Source: Cyclobacteriaceae bacterium (GTDB taxonomy: Bacteria; Bacteroidota; Bacteroidia; Cytophagales; Cyclobacteriaceae). Taken from it: DNA of 64,000 bases. The notes under the pieces are model-generated. The model saw nothing but the letters and a program-made list of their open reading frames with translations. It ran no database searches and was not told where the DNA came from. The stretch covers positions 558,001 to 622,000 of the forward strand of contig JAHBUC010000001.1 in the NCBI GenBank assembly GCA_019638275.1, in the 5' to 3' direction. A program made the position numbers and the translations under genes. Shown here in pieces: positions 1 to 7,817 of this stretch (position 1 is the first letter of the stretch; each line of letters opens with the position of its first letter).

Positions 1-213
1 ATTCTTGAGAAATGAAACTAAGTCTGGATTCGAAGATTCATTACAATACCATTCAAATTCTTCTTTTACAAAGTGGCTTGCAAATTCCCCGTTATCAAGT
101 CCACCCACACCGTCAGCAACACACGCAAAAATCGTCTCTTTTCTTTCTATCACAGATAGCGAATCTTCATTGGTTTTCCTTGAACCTATTGTTGTGTATT
201 TAATGACCTTCAT
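1..213 (-). CDS. PP2C-family Ser/Thr protein phosphatase, N-terminal part (runs off the left edge)
   Basis: The reverse strand from an ATG at 213 stays open to the window edge, giving 71 residues. They match the start of a PP2C (PPM) metal-dependent phosphatase: an N-E-D triplet at residues 15-17 and an A-D-G-V-G-G motif at 33-38, whose Asp34 is the usual metal ligand. The start codon overlaps the stop codon of the upstream kinase gene in an ATGA arrangement, so the two are almost certainly co-translated. The expected role is to reverse phosphorylation by that kinase. The rest of the domain, and any third gene such as the vWA partner of TerY-P triads, lies outside the window. Confidence 0.85.
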   Translation of the reverse strand, partial: MKVIKYTTIGSRKTNEDSLSVIERKETIFACVADGVGGLDNGEFASHFVKEEFEWYCNESSNPDLVSFLKN

Positions 214-1514
214 TTCTTACAAATCTGTTTAACCGCTTTTAGAATGTCCGGGTGCAAATCCGACTTTGAGTAACTGATTGAATGGGAAAGATGATCGAGG
301 GCCCGGCAGAATTTTTTATCATCGATTCTTATTTCCATAATCATTCTCTGCAACAATCTCGGTTCGATTTCCCCTGCGAAGTACTTAATGGCTTTTCTTT
401 CAACATACCAACGATTATGCGATGTGCCCATATAAAGTAGTGCAAACGCCCCTTCTGCCAAGACATCTACGCTGTTATTTTTCATAAATGCCGAAACTCT
501 GTTAGCGATGGTATCACACATTTCAAAGTTGAATGATGCCGTCCGCACATGCTCGCAATAGACCTTTGCGATAAAGGACGAGTTGGCCTCGTCTTGCAAA
601 ATGATTCCAATATGCTTCAAACCAATTTGTTCCAAGACAGAACTTTTTTCGGTTGCGTTCACCGAAGAACTCAAAAAGTTTGAAAGTTTCGATATGTCTT
701 TTTCATCAAACTCACTGGTTTCTTTAGCAAGTGATTCTAAAACTATCTCGGCCGCCCGTGTCTTCGGAGTTGCCGGTATATTGGTAATTGAAGCTAGAGC
801 TTCTCTAAAAGTTGCTACTGAAGAAAACCTTCGACGCGGATTCATCCTTGTTGCTCCTGCAAGGATGTCTGAGTATTCGTTGGTCTCCGAAATTTCATGA
901 AGGGCAATTCTATTGGTTTGCCCCACGAAGTCATGTAGAATGCAGCCAAGTGAAAAGATGTCTGACTGAACGCTAGCGTACTTTAGATCCTGGGTAATCT
1001 CTGGAGCAGTATAAAGGTCGGTCGTTTTCGCCATTCCAGTTTGCGTAATGGTCGTAACTCCGGTCTGATTTAAAGACATGAGGCCAAAATCTCCGATTGC
1101 ATATCCGGTCTTTTTGAACCGTAGTACATTGGCAGGTTTCAAATCCCTGTGATATATCCCCAGTGCATGAAGTTCTTCAAGTCCCGCCATTATGTCTGAC
1201 AAGCAATTCCTGAAATTTCCTGAATGAAGCTCGTTTGATTGAATATCTTCCAGCATAGACGCCTCGGCAAGTGGCATGATGAATGCTGGCGGTTCGGTAT
1301 GTTCCACCTCCAGCACAGGCACGATATTGGGATGATCGATTTGCTCCTGATACTTCGCTTCTTTTATAAATCTTTTCTTTGCAATGTCTTCTAGCTCGGC
1401 CATGAAGGGGCTAATATGAAAGGTCTTCCGAGCATACTGCTTGCCTTTCTCCTCGACGATATCTACGATACCGAACCCACCTTGTCCTTTTCGCTTTACA
1501 AATTTATAGGCCAT
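210..1514 (-). CDS. Hanks-type Ser/Thr protein kinase with C-terminal extension
   Basis: A 434-residue protein whose first ~260 residues form an intact eukaryote-like kinase. It has a glycine loop G-Q-G-G-F-G (10-15), ATP-binding Lys30, an αC Glu near 52, catalytic H-R-D (122-124), D-F-G (142-144) and A-P-E (170-172). All catalytic residues are present, so it should be active. The last ~170 residues resemble no domain I recognise and are mostly helical in composition; no membrane span is seen, so it is probably cytoplasmic. It is transcribed divergently from the Argonaute operon across a 101-bp gap and overlaps the PP2C gene by 4 bp. Its substrate is unknown; a role in controlling the Argonaute operon or its proteins is inferred only from position. 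Confidence 0.9.
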   Translation of the reverse strand: MAYKFVKRKGQGGFGIVDIVEEKGKQYARKTFHISPFMAELEDIAKKRFIKEAKYQEQIDHPNIVPVLEVEHTEPPAFIMPLAEASMLEDIQSNELHSGNFRNCLSDIMAGLEELHALGIYHRDLKPANVLRFKKTGYAIGDFGLMSLNQTGVTTITQTGMAKTTDLYTAPEITQDLKYASVQSDIFSLGCILHDFVGQTNRIALHEISETNEYSDILAGATRMNPRRRFSSVATFREALASITNIPATPKTRAAEIVLESLAKETSEFDEKDISKLSNFLSSSVNATEKSSVLEQIGLKHIGIILQDEANSSFIAKVYCEHVRTASFNFEMCDTIANRVSAFMKNNSVDVLAEGAFALLYMGTSHNRWYVERKAIKYFAGEIEPRLLQRMIMEIRIDDKKFCRALDHLSHSISYSKSDLHPDILKAVKQICKK

Positions 1515-1575
1515 TCAGAATCAATTCTCGTTCAAAATAAGTGTAAAAAGCCCAAATATAATAAAATTTTACATA

Positions 1576-1611
1576 TTGAGTTGACTAACAACTCAACTTT
1601 TTGTAGTTTTA
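1576..1611 (+). promoter_or_regulatory. Candidate promoter with palindromic operator for the Argonaute operon
   Basis: A perfect inverted repeat, TTGAGTTG (1576-1583) and CAACTCAA (1589-1596), has a 5-bp spacer. It lies between the divergent kinase and XRE-regulator genes. A TTG at 1581-1583 stands 20 bp from TAGTTTTA at 1604-1611, close to the Bacteroidota -33/-7 pattern (TTG ... TAnnTTTG). The repeat would cover the -33 box, as expected for autorepression by the XRE protein encoded just downstream. Transcription would start about at the ATG at 1616, so the mRNA may be leaderless. Confidence 0.5.
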
Positions 1612-1615
1612 CCAT

Positions 1616-1960
1616 ATGGATGAAATGACATACGGCAAACTATTAAAAGAGCTCAGGCGCCAAAAAGGCGTGGCTCAACGCGATCTGGCAGCGGCGGTCG
1701 GGGTTGATTTTTCTTATATCAGCAAGATTGAGAATGATCGTTTACAACCACCATCTGCAGATACTACGATCAAGATTTGTGAAGTTCTGAATGTACCGAG
1801 TGAGGTGTTACTGTCCCTTTCCGGAAAAGTGAGTAGCGAAATACGCAATACTATCACCTCCAGTCAATCGGCCATTAAGTTTTTGAACGCTGTCAAAGAA
1901 ATGCAGCTTACAGATGAGGAGTGGGACAAGCTAACGACCAAACTAAAGAAGTTAAGGTAA
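1616..1960 (+). CDS. XRE-family helix-turn-helix regulator
   Basis: A 114-residue protein with a canonical HTH_3 domain at about residues 7-65. The segments L-R-R-Q-K-G-V-A-Q-R-D-L-A and V-D-F-S-Y-I-S-K-I-E-N form the helix-turn-helix. The C-terminal ~45 residues are helical and could mediate dimerisation. It is the first gene of the operon and is followed by the nuclease gene after 3 bp. A palindrome overlaps its putative promoter, so autoregulation is likely. Start: ATG 1616 is taken; ATG 1625 is an in-frame alternative and no clear Shine-Dalgarno sequence precedes either. It probably sets expression of the nuclease-Argonaute-peptidase genes. Confidence 0.9.
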   Translation: MDEMTYGKLLKELRRQKGVAQRDLAAAVGVDFSYISKIENDRLQPPSADTTIKICEVLNVPSEVLLSLSGKVSSEIRNTITSSQSAIKFLNAVKEMQLTDEEWDKLTTKLKKLR

Positions 1961-1963
1961 CAC

Positions 1964-2914
1964 ATGCAATTAGATTTCTTTGATATTGATACGACACCGA
2001 CTGTCATGGAGGTAACCAAAATCTCCTGGTCACCATCGAAAATCGGGACGCTCAAGCAGTGTCCGCGAAAGTTCTATTATCAGTATTATGGAAGTAAACA
2101 ATCCAAAGCGAAGTTCGACGAGAACAAGGAACGCTTGCGATACTTGGTGGCCTTGTCCAACAAAAGCCTTGTTGCCGGTGAGATCATTCACTCAGTGATT
2201 GCAACCTATTTCAGAAAAGCAAAGAAGGGTGACCCCTGGACAGCAGATCGCCTGACAAGCTTCGCAATCAGTATGCTTCGGGCTTCAATCCAGTATTCGA
2301 AAGATGAGCGCGCTGGCATTCATAATATACATCAATATCCACCTGCACTCTTAAAAGAGGTTTTCTATGGAACAATGAATGACCAAGAGGTTTTTGATGA
2401 AATAGCGGAACGGCTGAAAATCAGTCTAGGAAATTTTTCTGACTCTGAACTTTTCACTCACCTACGACAAAACGGAAAGCGTGAGGATTCGATCATTGAA
2501 GGCAAATGTGTTTACACCCTTCCGGACAACATTAAGATTGATGGCGTGATAGACATCGCTTTTGATTATGGGGACAAATTCTGGATTGCAGATTGGAAAA
2601 CCGGAAAAGCTGATCAAGAAGAAACAAGCCTGCAACTGTTGTCTTATGCGTTGTGGGCAACCAAACAAAAAGGAATTTCTAAAGAAGCAGTTGTCATCGA
2701 AAAGGCTTACTTACTGGACAACAAACTTGAAACTTTGGAATATTCCGATGAGCAATTAGTCAGGGCAAAAGTGAGAATTATTCAGGATGTGGATATTCTA
2801 CGGGAGCTTCATGATTTCGGAATCGATGGAAACTTTGGGGCTTTTACAAAATGTCAACAACAAAGAGTCTGCGACTTATGTCCGTTTCAGGAAGTATGTG
2901 AAAAAAGTAAATAG
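1964..2914 (+). CDS. Cas4/RecB-like PD-(D/E)XK nuclease with Fe-S cysteines
   Basis: A 316-residue protein of the RecB/AddB/Cas4 nuclease fold. The motifs are visible in order: His76 in an A-G-E-I-I-H helix, Asp197 in G-V-I-D, Asp210 and Lys212 in A-D-W-K-T-G, and Gln224 with Tyr228 in Q-L-L-S-Y-A. One N-terminal cysteine (Cys33) and a C-terminal C-x2-C-x5-C set (303, 306, 312) match the four ligands of a 4Fe-4S cluster in Cas4 and AddB. These enzymes resect DNA ends, often 5'-3'. No cas1, cas2 or CRISPR array is near. It sits 3 bp after the regulator and 3 bp before the Argonaute gene, so a role in producing or trimming Argonaute guides or cleaving its targets is plausible but inferred. Confidence 0.88.
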   Translation: MQLDFFDIDTTPTVMEVTKISWSPSKIGTLKQCPRKFYYQYYGSKQSKAKFDENKERLRYLVALSNKSLVAGEIIHSVIATYFRKAKKGDPWTADRLTSFAISMLRASIQYSKDERAGIHNIHQYPPALLKEVFYGTMNDQEVFDEIAERLKISLGNFSDSELFTHLRQNGKREDSIIEGKCVYTLPDNIKIDGVIDIAFDYGDKFWIADWKTGKADQEETSLQLLSYALWATKQKGISKEAVVIEKAYLLDNKLETLEYSDEQLVRAKVRIIQDVDILRELHDFGIDGNFGAFTKCQQQRVCDLCPFQEVCEKSK

Positions 2915-2917
2915 AGT

Positions 2918-5209
2918 ATGGAGACAAATTTGAAAATTGTAGAATTCGGTGAGCGATTAGCATTAATCGTAAAACGCGTTGAACTGTGCGGCCAATTATT
3001 GACCACCGAACAAATTCAGCGTGCTTGTTCGATCATTGGCAGAGTTTACAAGGTTGCGGCGACTCCCTACCAAAAAAATGGAAAACAGTCAATTCTCATA
3101 GAGGTCCATGATCACATTCCTGTTTCCACGCTTACTGTTGACGATTGGGTTATCGAGTTGGTTTTCACAACAGATAAATTTCCGATCTCAGTTGCAAAGA
3201 GGAATGAAAGATCACTTGTAGCCGACTTGTATAAGAGAAGCCTGCTCATCCAGATTGCGTCGCGAACCGGTATGTGGACATTGGATACACCACGCATTTT
3301 TTATGAAAAAACGCCTTTCATCAAGAGTGACTTCACCAATGATCTTTCGGCGCAGGTAACAGATATTGACGCATACCGCCGGTACGAAATTTCAGAGCTA
3401 TTTGTTGACAAGGCTGGTCTGGCATTTTCGATAGGTGTTCGCACAGCATTTATTACGAGTTTGTCTGTTGGAGAGTATTATAGTTCAGGGCTGGATAAAC
3501 GACTAAAAAAATTACTTGGCCGCCAAACCGAGCACAAAGGAACACTAATATATCAAGGGCCGACGGGCAGAAAGAAGTGCTATTTTGAAGGTTATAAGGG
3601 CGAACTTACCCTTCAAACAGCACCTGCGTTTAAGGTCAAGGGCAAGACCTATCGGAATCCGTACGAATACTTTAGATCAGTCTATCCGAATTTTGAAGTG
3701 AAGCCGGACGACAAGGTTGCCCTGGTATCCTTTCCGGGAATGGGAACGAAGGTGTATGTTCCAGCCAATAAGTTATTCATTCGAGTGATGAATGACATGC
3801 TTGATTCGAGCATGTCCAATGAAGACAAAATTAGCGCAAATAATCGCATGTCCCTGGTATCCGCTCTATGGAACTTGCTTGGAGAAAAACCATTCGGCAA
3901 GAATTACGCAAACATCCAAGCGGGTTTTTATCGACCGGATATGTCAAATAGTGGAACTATTGCCTTACCTGAGATACGCTTTGGAGGAACAAACAGCCTT
4001 CCTGCCCCGGTGACATTGACGACTGATGGCTACCGAAGCAGTTTCAGAAGCCGGAAAGAATATCTGACTAAATTCGGCTGTTATTTTGTCAATCAAACCA
4101 TGCCTAGGAAAATTCATTTCTGTTTTCCTGAGCAGTCCTCGATTTCGATTCGAGAAAAATTCGCGAACGATCTTTGTGCAAAGATCAAAGAGTTAACAAA
4201 AATTGACGTTACGCCAGTTATTGTCGCCTACGCAAATTATATGTTGGGCATCGCTGACTTAAAGAATAACCATGAGGCGGGTATGGTTGTCTTCATTTTC
4301 GAGGACGTGGATCCGGCAACCTATTTCAACATTCGGTTTGAGTTGCGGAATTGGAGAGTAAAACGAGTTACCACCCGTCAGCTGGGAAAAAAGTACAACG
4401 GATTAAATGCATATAAGGACGGAAAATTCGAAAAGGGCTTGAAAGGCTGGAACTCTTTCATTGAGATCAACTCCTTTGATGTTGTGCAGCAATTAGGTTG
4501 TCTTCCGTTTACAATAGAGCCGAACTTCCATAATGACATGCAACTCGTTATTGATGTCAGTGAGAAGTCGTCACACATAGTCTTCTCACTGGTAATGTTT
4601 AAGGCCGGGATGAAGGTACCGATTTTCGATTCCCTGGTGAAGCCGAAAACAGACTCGAAAAAGGAAACAATCAATCCGGCATATATTGAAAAGTATGTGA
4701 CCGAAATGTTCCAAAATCACAAAAGCGTGATTGGAAAACATCATATGAATTCATTGTTGGTACTTCGCGATGGTAAAAATTGCGGTGAAGAATACAGCGC
4801 GCTATTGTCGACTGTTCAGAAGCTCGTTCAAATGGGAGTGTTGGACTCTTCTTTTAAGATGACGTTCGTTGAATATCATAAAACGACATTGAAAGAGGTT
4901 CGTTTGATCGAGCGTCAACGCAATCAGTATGTCAACGTTCTTGAAGGAACTTATTTTATCCCGGACGAACACACCGCCATCCTGGCATCAACCGGATCAG
5001 GCACACTCAATCAAGGGACAGCAGCGCCCATTATGTTGAAAAGTGGCTATGGTGACTGTGACTTGAAGAAAGTATTACATGACGTTTTCGTGTCATCGCA
5101 ATTGAACTTTTCAAGTCCAGGTGTCGCGCAACGATTAACGTTTGCAGCGAAACGAGCAGATGAACAATTAAAAGATCGGATTGCTCAAGAAGTGATGAGA
5201 TTAAAATAA
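2918..5209 (+). CDS. ago: Long prokaryotic Argonaute (PAZ-MID-PIWI)
   Basis: A 763-residue protein. Residues ~225-300 (R-N-P-Y-E-Y-F ... K-V-Y-V-P-A-N-K-L) look like a PAZ domain, ~365-520 like MID, and ~525-763 are PIWI. In PIWI, Asp546 (V-I-D-V) and Asp618 (L-R-D-G) are 72 residues apart, the spacing normal for the first and third residues of the DEDX tetrad. Glu583 is a fair candidate for the glutamate finger. The C-terminal motif where the fourth residue (D or H) normally lies reads L-T-F-A-A-K-R-A, which puts Ala744 at that place in my alignment, so slicing may be weak or absent. Argonautes use short guides to bind nucleic acid and often defend against plasmids and phages. It is flanked by a Cas4-like nuclease and a peptidase in one operon. 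Confidence 0.9.
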   Translation: METNLKIVEFGERLALIVKRVELCGQLLTTEQIQRACSIIGRVYKVAATPYQKNGKQSILIEVHDHIPVSTLTVDDWVIELVFTTDKFPISVAKRNERSLVADLYKRSLLIQIASRTGMWTLDTPRIFYEKTPFIKSDFTNDLSAQVTDIDAYRRYEISELFVDKAGLAFSIGVRTAFITSLSVGEYYSSGLDKRLKKLLGRQTEHKGTLIYQGPTGRKKCYFEGYKGELTLQTAPAFKVKGKTYRNPYEYFRSVYPNFEVKPDDKVALVSFPGMGTKVYVPANKLFIRVMNDMLDSSMSNEDKISANNRMSLVSALWNLLGEKPFGKNYANIQAGFYRPDMSNSGTIALPEIRFGGTNSLPAPVTLTTDGYRSSFRSRKEYLTKFGCYFVNQTMPRKIHFCFPEQSSISIREKFANDLCAKIKELTKIDVTPVIVAYANYMLGIADLKNNHEAGMVVFIFEDVDPATYFNIRFELRNWRVKRVTTRQLGKKYNGLNAYKDGKFEKGLKGWNSFIEINSFDVVQQLGCLPFTIEPNFHNDMQLVIDVSEKSSHIVFSLVMFKAGMKVPIFDSLVKPKTDSKKETINPAYIEKYVTEMFQNHKSVIGKHHMNSLLVLRDGKNCGEEYSALLSTVQKLVQMGVLDSSFKMTFVEYHKTTLKEVRLIERQRNQYVNVLEGTYFIPDEHTAILASTGSGTLNQGTAAPIMLKSGYGDCDLKKVLHDVFVSSQLNFSSPGVAQRLTFAAKRADEQLKDRIAQEVMRLK

Positions 5210-5234
5210 ATTTCATGTTTAAGACAAACAATTT

Positions 5235-5684
5235 ATGGAGAATAAATGGCTGACAATTCAAAGTTTTGAGAAAAATCAAAATCTGTTGGAATTGCTGAAT
5301 AAACTATTGATTCATTTCAAGCTGACAGAGAAAGGGCTTGATGACAAAATGAGTAACGAAGAAATTGAAGAGTCTAAAAAGGCTCTCACAAATTTCTTGA
5401 AGAAACTCAATCTTCAAATTCACGGAATTGAGAGTGGAAAAGACACGTTAACGGGTATCGACCTGAGATCTCGTCGACTTATCAGAAATTTCATGGAGGC
5501 AAGACGAGGCGGTACTAAATTCAAATCAGACTTGTTCAAGAGTTCTCCAAGCAAAGTATTGGAAATGATGAACTCAACCAACAATGACGAAAAGTCGGAA
5601 CTAATCAATTCACTGACCGAATTACGCGGACTGCTCGAAGAGCACGTTGCGATGGATGCTCAGGATTTAATAGGAGAGATTTGA
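5235..5684 (+). CDS. Small helical protein of the Argonaute operon
   Basis: A 149-residue, charged, predicted all-helical protein that I do not recognise. It has no signal peptide or membrane segment. A basic stretch near residues 75-95 (R-S-R-R-L-I-R ... E-A-R-R-G-G) could touch nucleic acid. It begins 25 bp after the Argonaute stop and its TGA overlaps the next start (TGATG), so it is co-expressed with both neighbours. Possible roles are an Argonaute accessory subunit or the substrate or partner of the metallopeptidase encoded next; neither is shown by the sequence. Confidence 0.75.
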   Translation: MENKWLTIQSFEKNQNLLELLNKLLIHFKLTEKGLDDKMSNEEIEESKKALTNFLKKLNLQIHGIESGKDTLTGIDLRSRRLIRNFMEARRGGTKFKSDLFKSSPSKVLEMMNSTNNDEKSELINSLTELRGLLEEHVAMDAQDLIGEI

Positions 5685-6823
5685 TGCAGGCAATTTTAGA
5701 GCGTTCGACACAGGAGTTTCATCGTGAGGTCAATCTTGCTATCGATCTCGTCAAATCAAAAAAAATTCCAGACGAGCTTGAGCTTTTTAAGACCTGGTTG
5801 TATGCCTTTTATGGCAAGATCAACGATGAGTTGAAAAGAATTTCATATTGGATTACACTGAATGATCCAAGTATATATCCAGATATTTTTCTCGAACTCT
5901 CGAAACTTCAACGCTACTTTCGCTTGTTGAATTCAAGGTATTTGCCTTCGCTACACCGGCACAATAATGGAGACATCGCCTCACTAAAAATCTTGGACTG
6001 GATTCACACGCTTCACACCCAAACCACCAATAAGCCTTTCCTAATCGTGGATGGCGATTTTGGGATTTATCCGACAATCGAGTCACCCCTAACATACTCA
6101 CTGCCTGTTACGTCACAATACAGTCTTTTGCATACGCCACTTTTCTTCCATGAGCTGGGACACTACCTATACACCTACCATGATAGTGAAATGAATCAAC
6201 TGGTAAATGAACTTCAAAAGAAAATTGAAGAGCGACTTACCACGCCATTTCAAAACAACGATCTGGTTTCAGAGGAGGAAAAGAAACGTATTAAGATCGT
6301 CGTTGAAACATGGTATGAGTGGGCACAAGAGCTCTATTGCGATGCTGTCGGGTTGGAAATCGGAGGAGCTACTTACTTGAAAACATTTTCACAGTATCTT
6401 TTACTTTCAGGAAAGACTGCGTTTTATGTTAAAGTCGCAGATCTTGCAAAACGAAGTCACCCAGTCACAATGATACGGATCAAGTTCCTCATCTCGAGGG
6501 CTAAAAAGTTAGGTCTTGAAAAGGAAGCAAATCAATTGGAAGCTGAGTGGAAAAGCGTAGCCACGATGTTGAACATGAAAGAAGACTATTTCGGATACTA
6601 TGCCGATGAATACCACAACGACATTAACAATATTCTTGATGATATGATCACAGAATCTTCCCCGATGCGTTTCACTGATTTTTCTTTACCTGAAATTGCT
6701 AATTATGATCCAAAACGGGACAACTATTTGCAGCTCATAAACCTCGCATGGAAGAAATACACAGATGATCCCCTCGGTTATTCGGCATGGGAAAGGCAAA
6801 TCCTGCAGGTAGTCGCACAATAA
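5684..6823 (+). CDS. HExxH zinc metallopeptidase of the Argonaute operon
   Basis: A 379-residue protein read from ATG 5684; a TTG at 5681 could also serve. The zinc motif H-E-L-G-H lies at residues 156-160, and E-L-Y-C-D-A (216-221) supplies a likely third ligand (Glu216) plus an Asp, as in gluzincins. The first ~120 and last ~110 residues are helical with no signal peptide, so it is probably cytoplasmic. It is the last gene of the five-gene operon and its start overlaps the stop of the small helical gene. I know of no metallopeptidase as a standard partner of Argonautes. By analogy with other defence systems it could act as an effector or activate a partner by cleavage, but this is inference. 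Confidence 0.85.
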   Translation: MQAILERSTQEFHREVNLAIDLVKSKKIPDELELFKTWLYAFYGKINDELKRISYWITLNDPSIYPDIFLELSKLQRYFRLLNSRYLPSLHRHNNGDIASLKILDWIHTLHTQTTNKPFLIVDGDFGIYPTIESPLTYSLPVTSQYSLLHTPLFFHELGHYLYTYHDSEMNQLVNELQKKIEERLTTPFQNNDLVSEEEKKRIKIVVETWYEWAQELYCDAVGLEIGGATYLKTFSQYLLLSGKTAFYVKVADLAKRSHPVTMIRIKFLISRAKKLGLEKEANQLEAEWKSVATMLNMKEDYFGYYADEYHNDINNILDDMITESSPMRFTDFSLPEIANYDPKRDNYLQLINLAWKKYTDDPLGYSAWERQILQVVAQ

Positions 6824-7004
6824 TATCCAAGTTAACCGTAGAATGGATGAAGTGCTTTACAAATATAAAGACACGAATGCACCGGAAAGTTAAATTTGGG
6901 TTATGAATTTGATCGAAAGGCGTTTGTGGGGAGTACCGCAATGTATATCCTCTCGTTTCTTCATGGGAAAGCTGTGGGATCTTGCTGATGAGAATCCAAA
7001 GCTA

Positions 7005-7817
7005 CTAGTCATAGTCATTCAGCCTCTGTTGAAGTTTGGCCTTTAATTGATCCAAAAAATTGGTTTGGCCACTTTTCCGAATACGGATTTCCTGAATGAC
7101 ACGGTAATAATTACCCAGGCTTATATTGAATAAGTTTTCGAAGGTCGAAGCTACAAGTTTAATATCTGCCACACCCTTATTGAAAACCTTCGCGGAATGA
7201 AGGGCATAGATAAGCTCGATTAAAGAAGCTTTTGAATCAGTCCAGGTCAATATTGGACCATTGCTAATTTCTGAGTGGCATTTATGTAGTGCCGTTAAGA
7301 TATGCTTCTTCACCAACTCATTCGTCAGAATTTTTGCCAGCCTCGTGTCATACCCGGTCGAAAAGTTCTCGTCCAGATCAAGCGATTGGTGAGCCGTGTT
7401 CTGCCGGGTAAAGTAATGTGCATCCATGAAGGTTTTACCGGACATGCAGTACTGGTAAAACTCAAGATTTTTCTTTACGTACACTTCAAGTCGATTGAGC
7501 AAATCGTAATAGTTCGCCTGTTTGCTTTTAGCATCCTTGAATGAATCAAAGAGGCGGATTGCGAATATTTTTTTATAATAGAAGTATTGGCTCATGAACA
7601 CAGGTTTGATTTCTTTGAAGAACTGAATTTCCTCGGACGTGCTCTGGAATTTATAACTTCTGGTAAATTCTTTTAGCTCGGTGATCATGCCTCTGATAAA
7701 GGTGAGCACTTTACCGATCTTAATGATTTCATCCTGGTCGGTATTGAGGGTATCAAGTTCCTGCTTTATTTTAGCTTGCAGGCCCTCGGAAAATTCAATG
7801 ATATTCATAGCCTTCAT
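7005..7817 (-). CDS. rteC: RteC-domain protein
   Basis: A 270-residue protein resembling RteC, known from Bacteroides tetracycline-resistance elements, where it controls excision. The family signature is visible: an F-Y-Y-K-K-I-F segment followed by K-N-L-E-F-Y-Q-Y-C-M-S-G near residues 113-125. The C-terminal half holds the helical region common to RteC homologues. The start overlaps the stop of the coupling-protein gene by 4 bp (ATGA). It is the last gene of a minus-strand mobilisation operon. In many Bacteroidota the protein sits next to mob genes as part of integrative elements, which this placement matches. Confidence 0.85.
   Translation of the reverse strand: MKAMNIIEFSEGLQAKIKQELDTLNTDQDEIIKIGKVLTFIRGMITELKEFTRSYKFQSTSEEIQFFKEIKPVFMSQYFYYKKIFAIRLFDSFKDAKSKQANYYDLLNRLEVYVKKNLEFYQYCMSGKTFMDAHYFTRQNTAHQSLDLDENFSTGYDTRLAKILTNELVKKHILTALHKCHSEISNGPILTWTDSKASLIELIYALHSAKVFNKGVADIKLVASTFENLFNISLGNYYRVIQEIRIRKSGQTNFLDQLKAKLQQRLNDYD

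Noticed and set aside
361..380. tRNA-like T-loop word GGTTCGATTTCC
   Set aside because: It lies inside the kinase coding sequence and no acceptor or anticodon stem can be formed around it.
1964..2914. Cas4 assignment as evidence of a CRISPR locus
   Set aside because: No cas1, cas2, other cas genes or repeat-spacer array is visible in the 64 kb, so the gene is treated as an Argonaute-associated nuclease.
6904..7047. 47-residue plus-strand frame in the gap after the metallopeptidase
   Set aside because: It runs into the antisense of rteC, has no family match and looks like chance.
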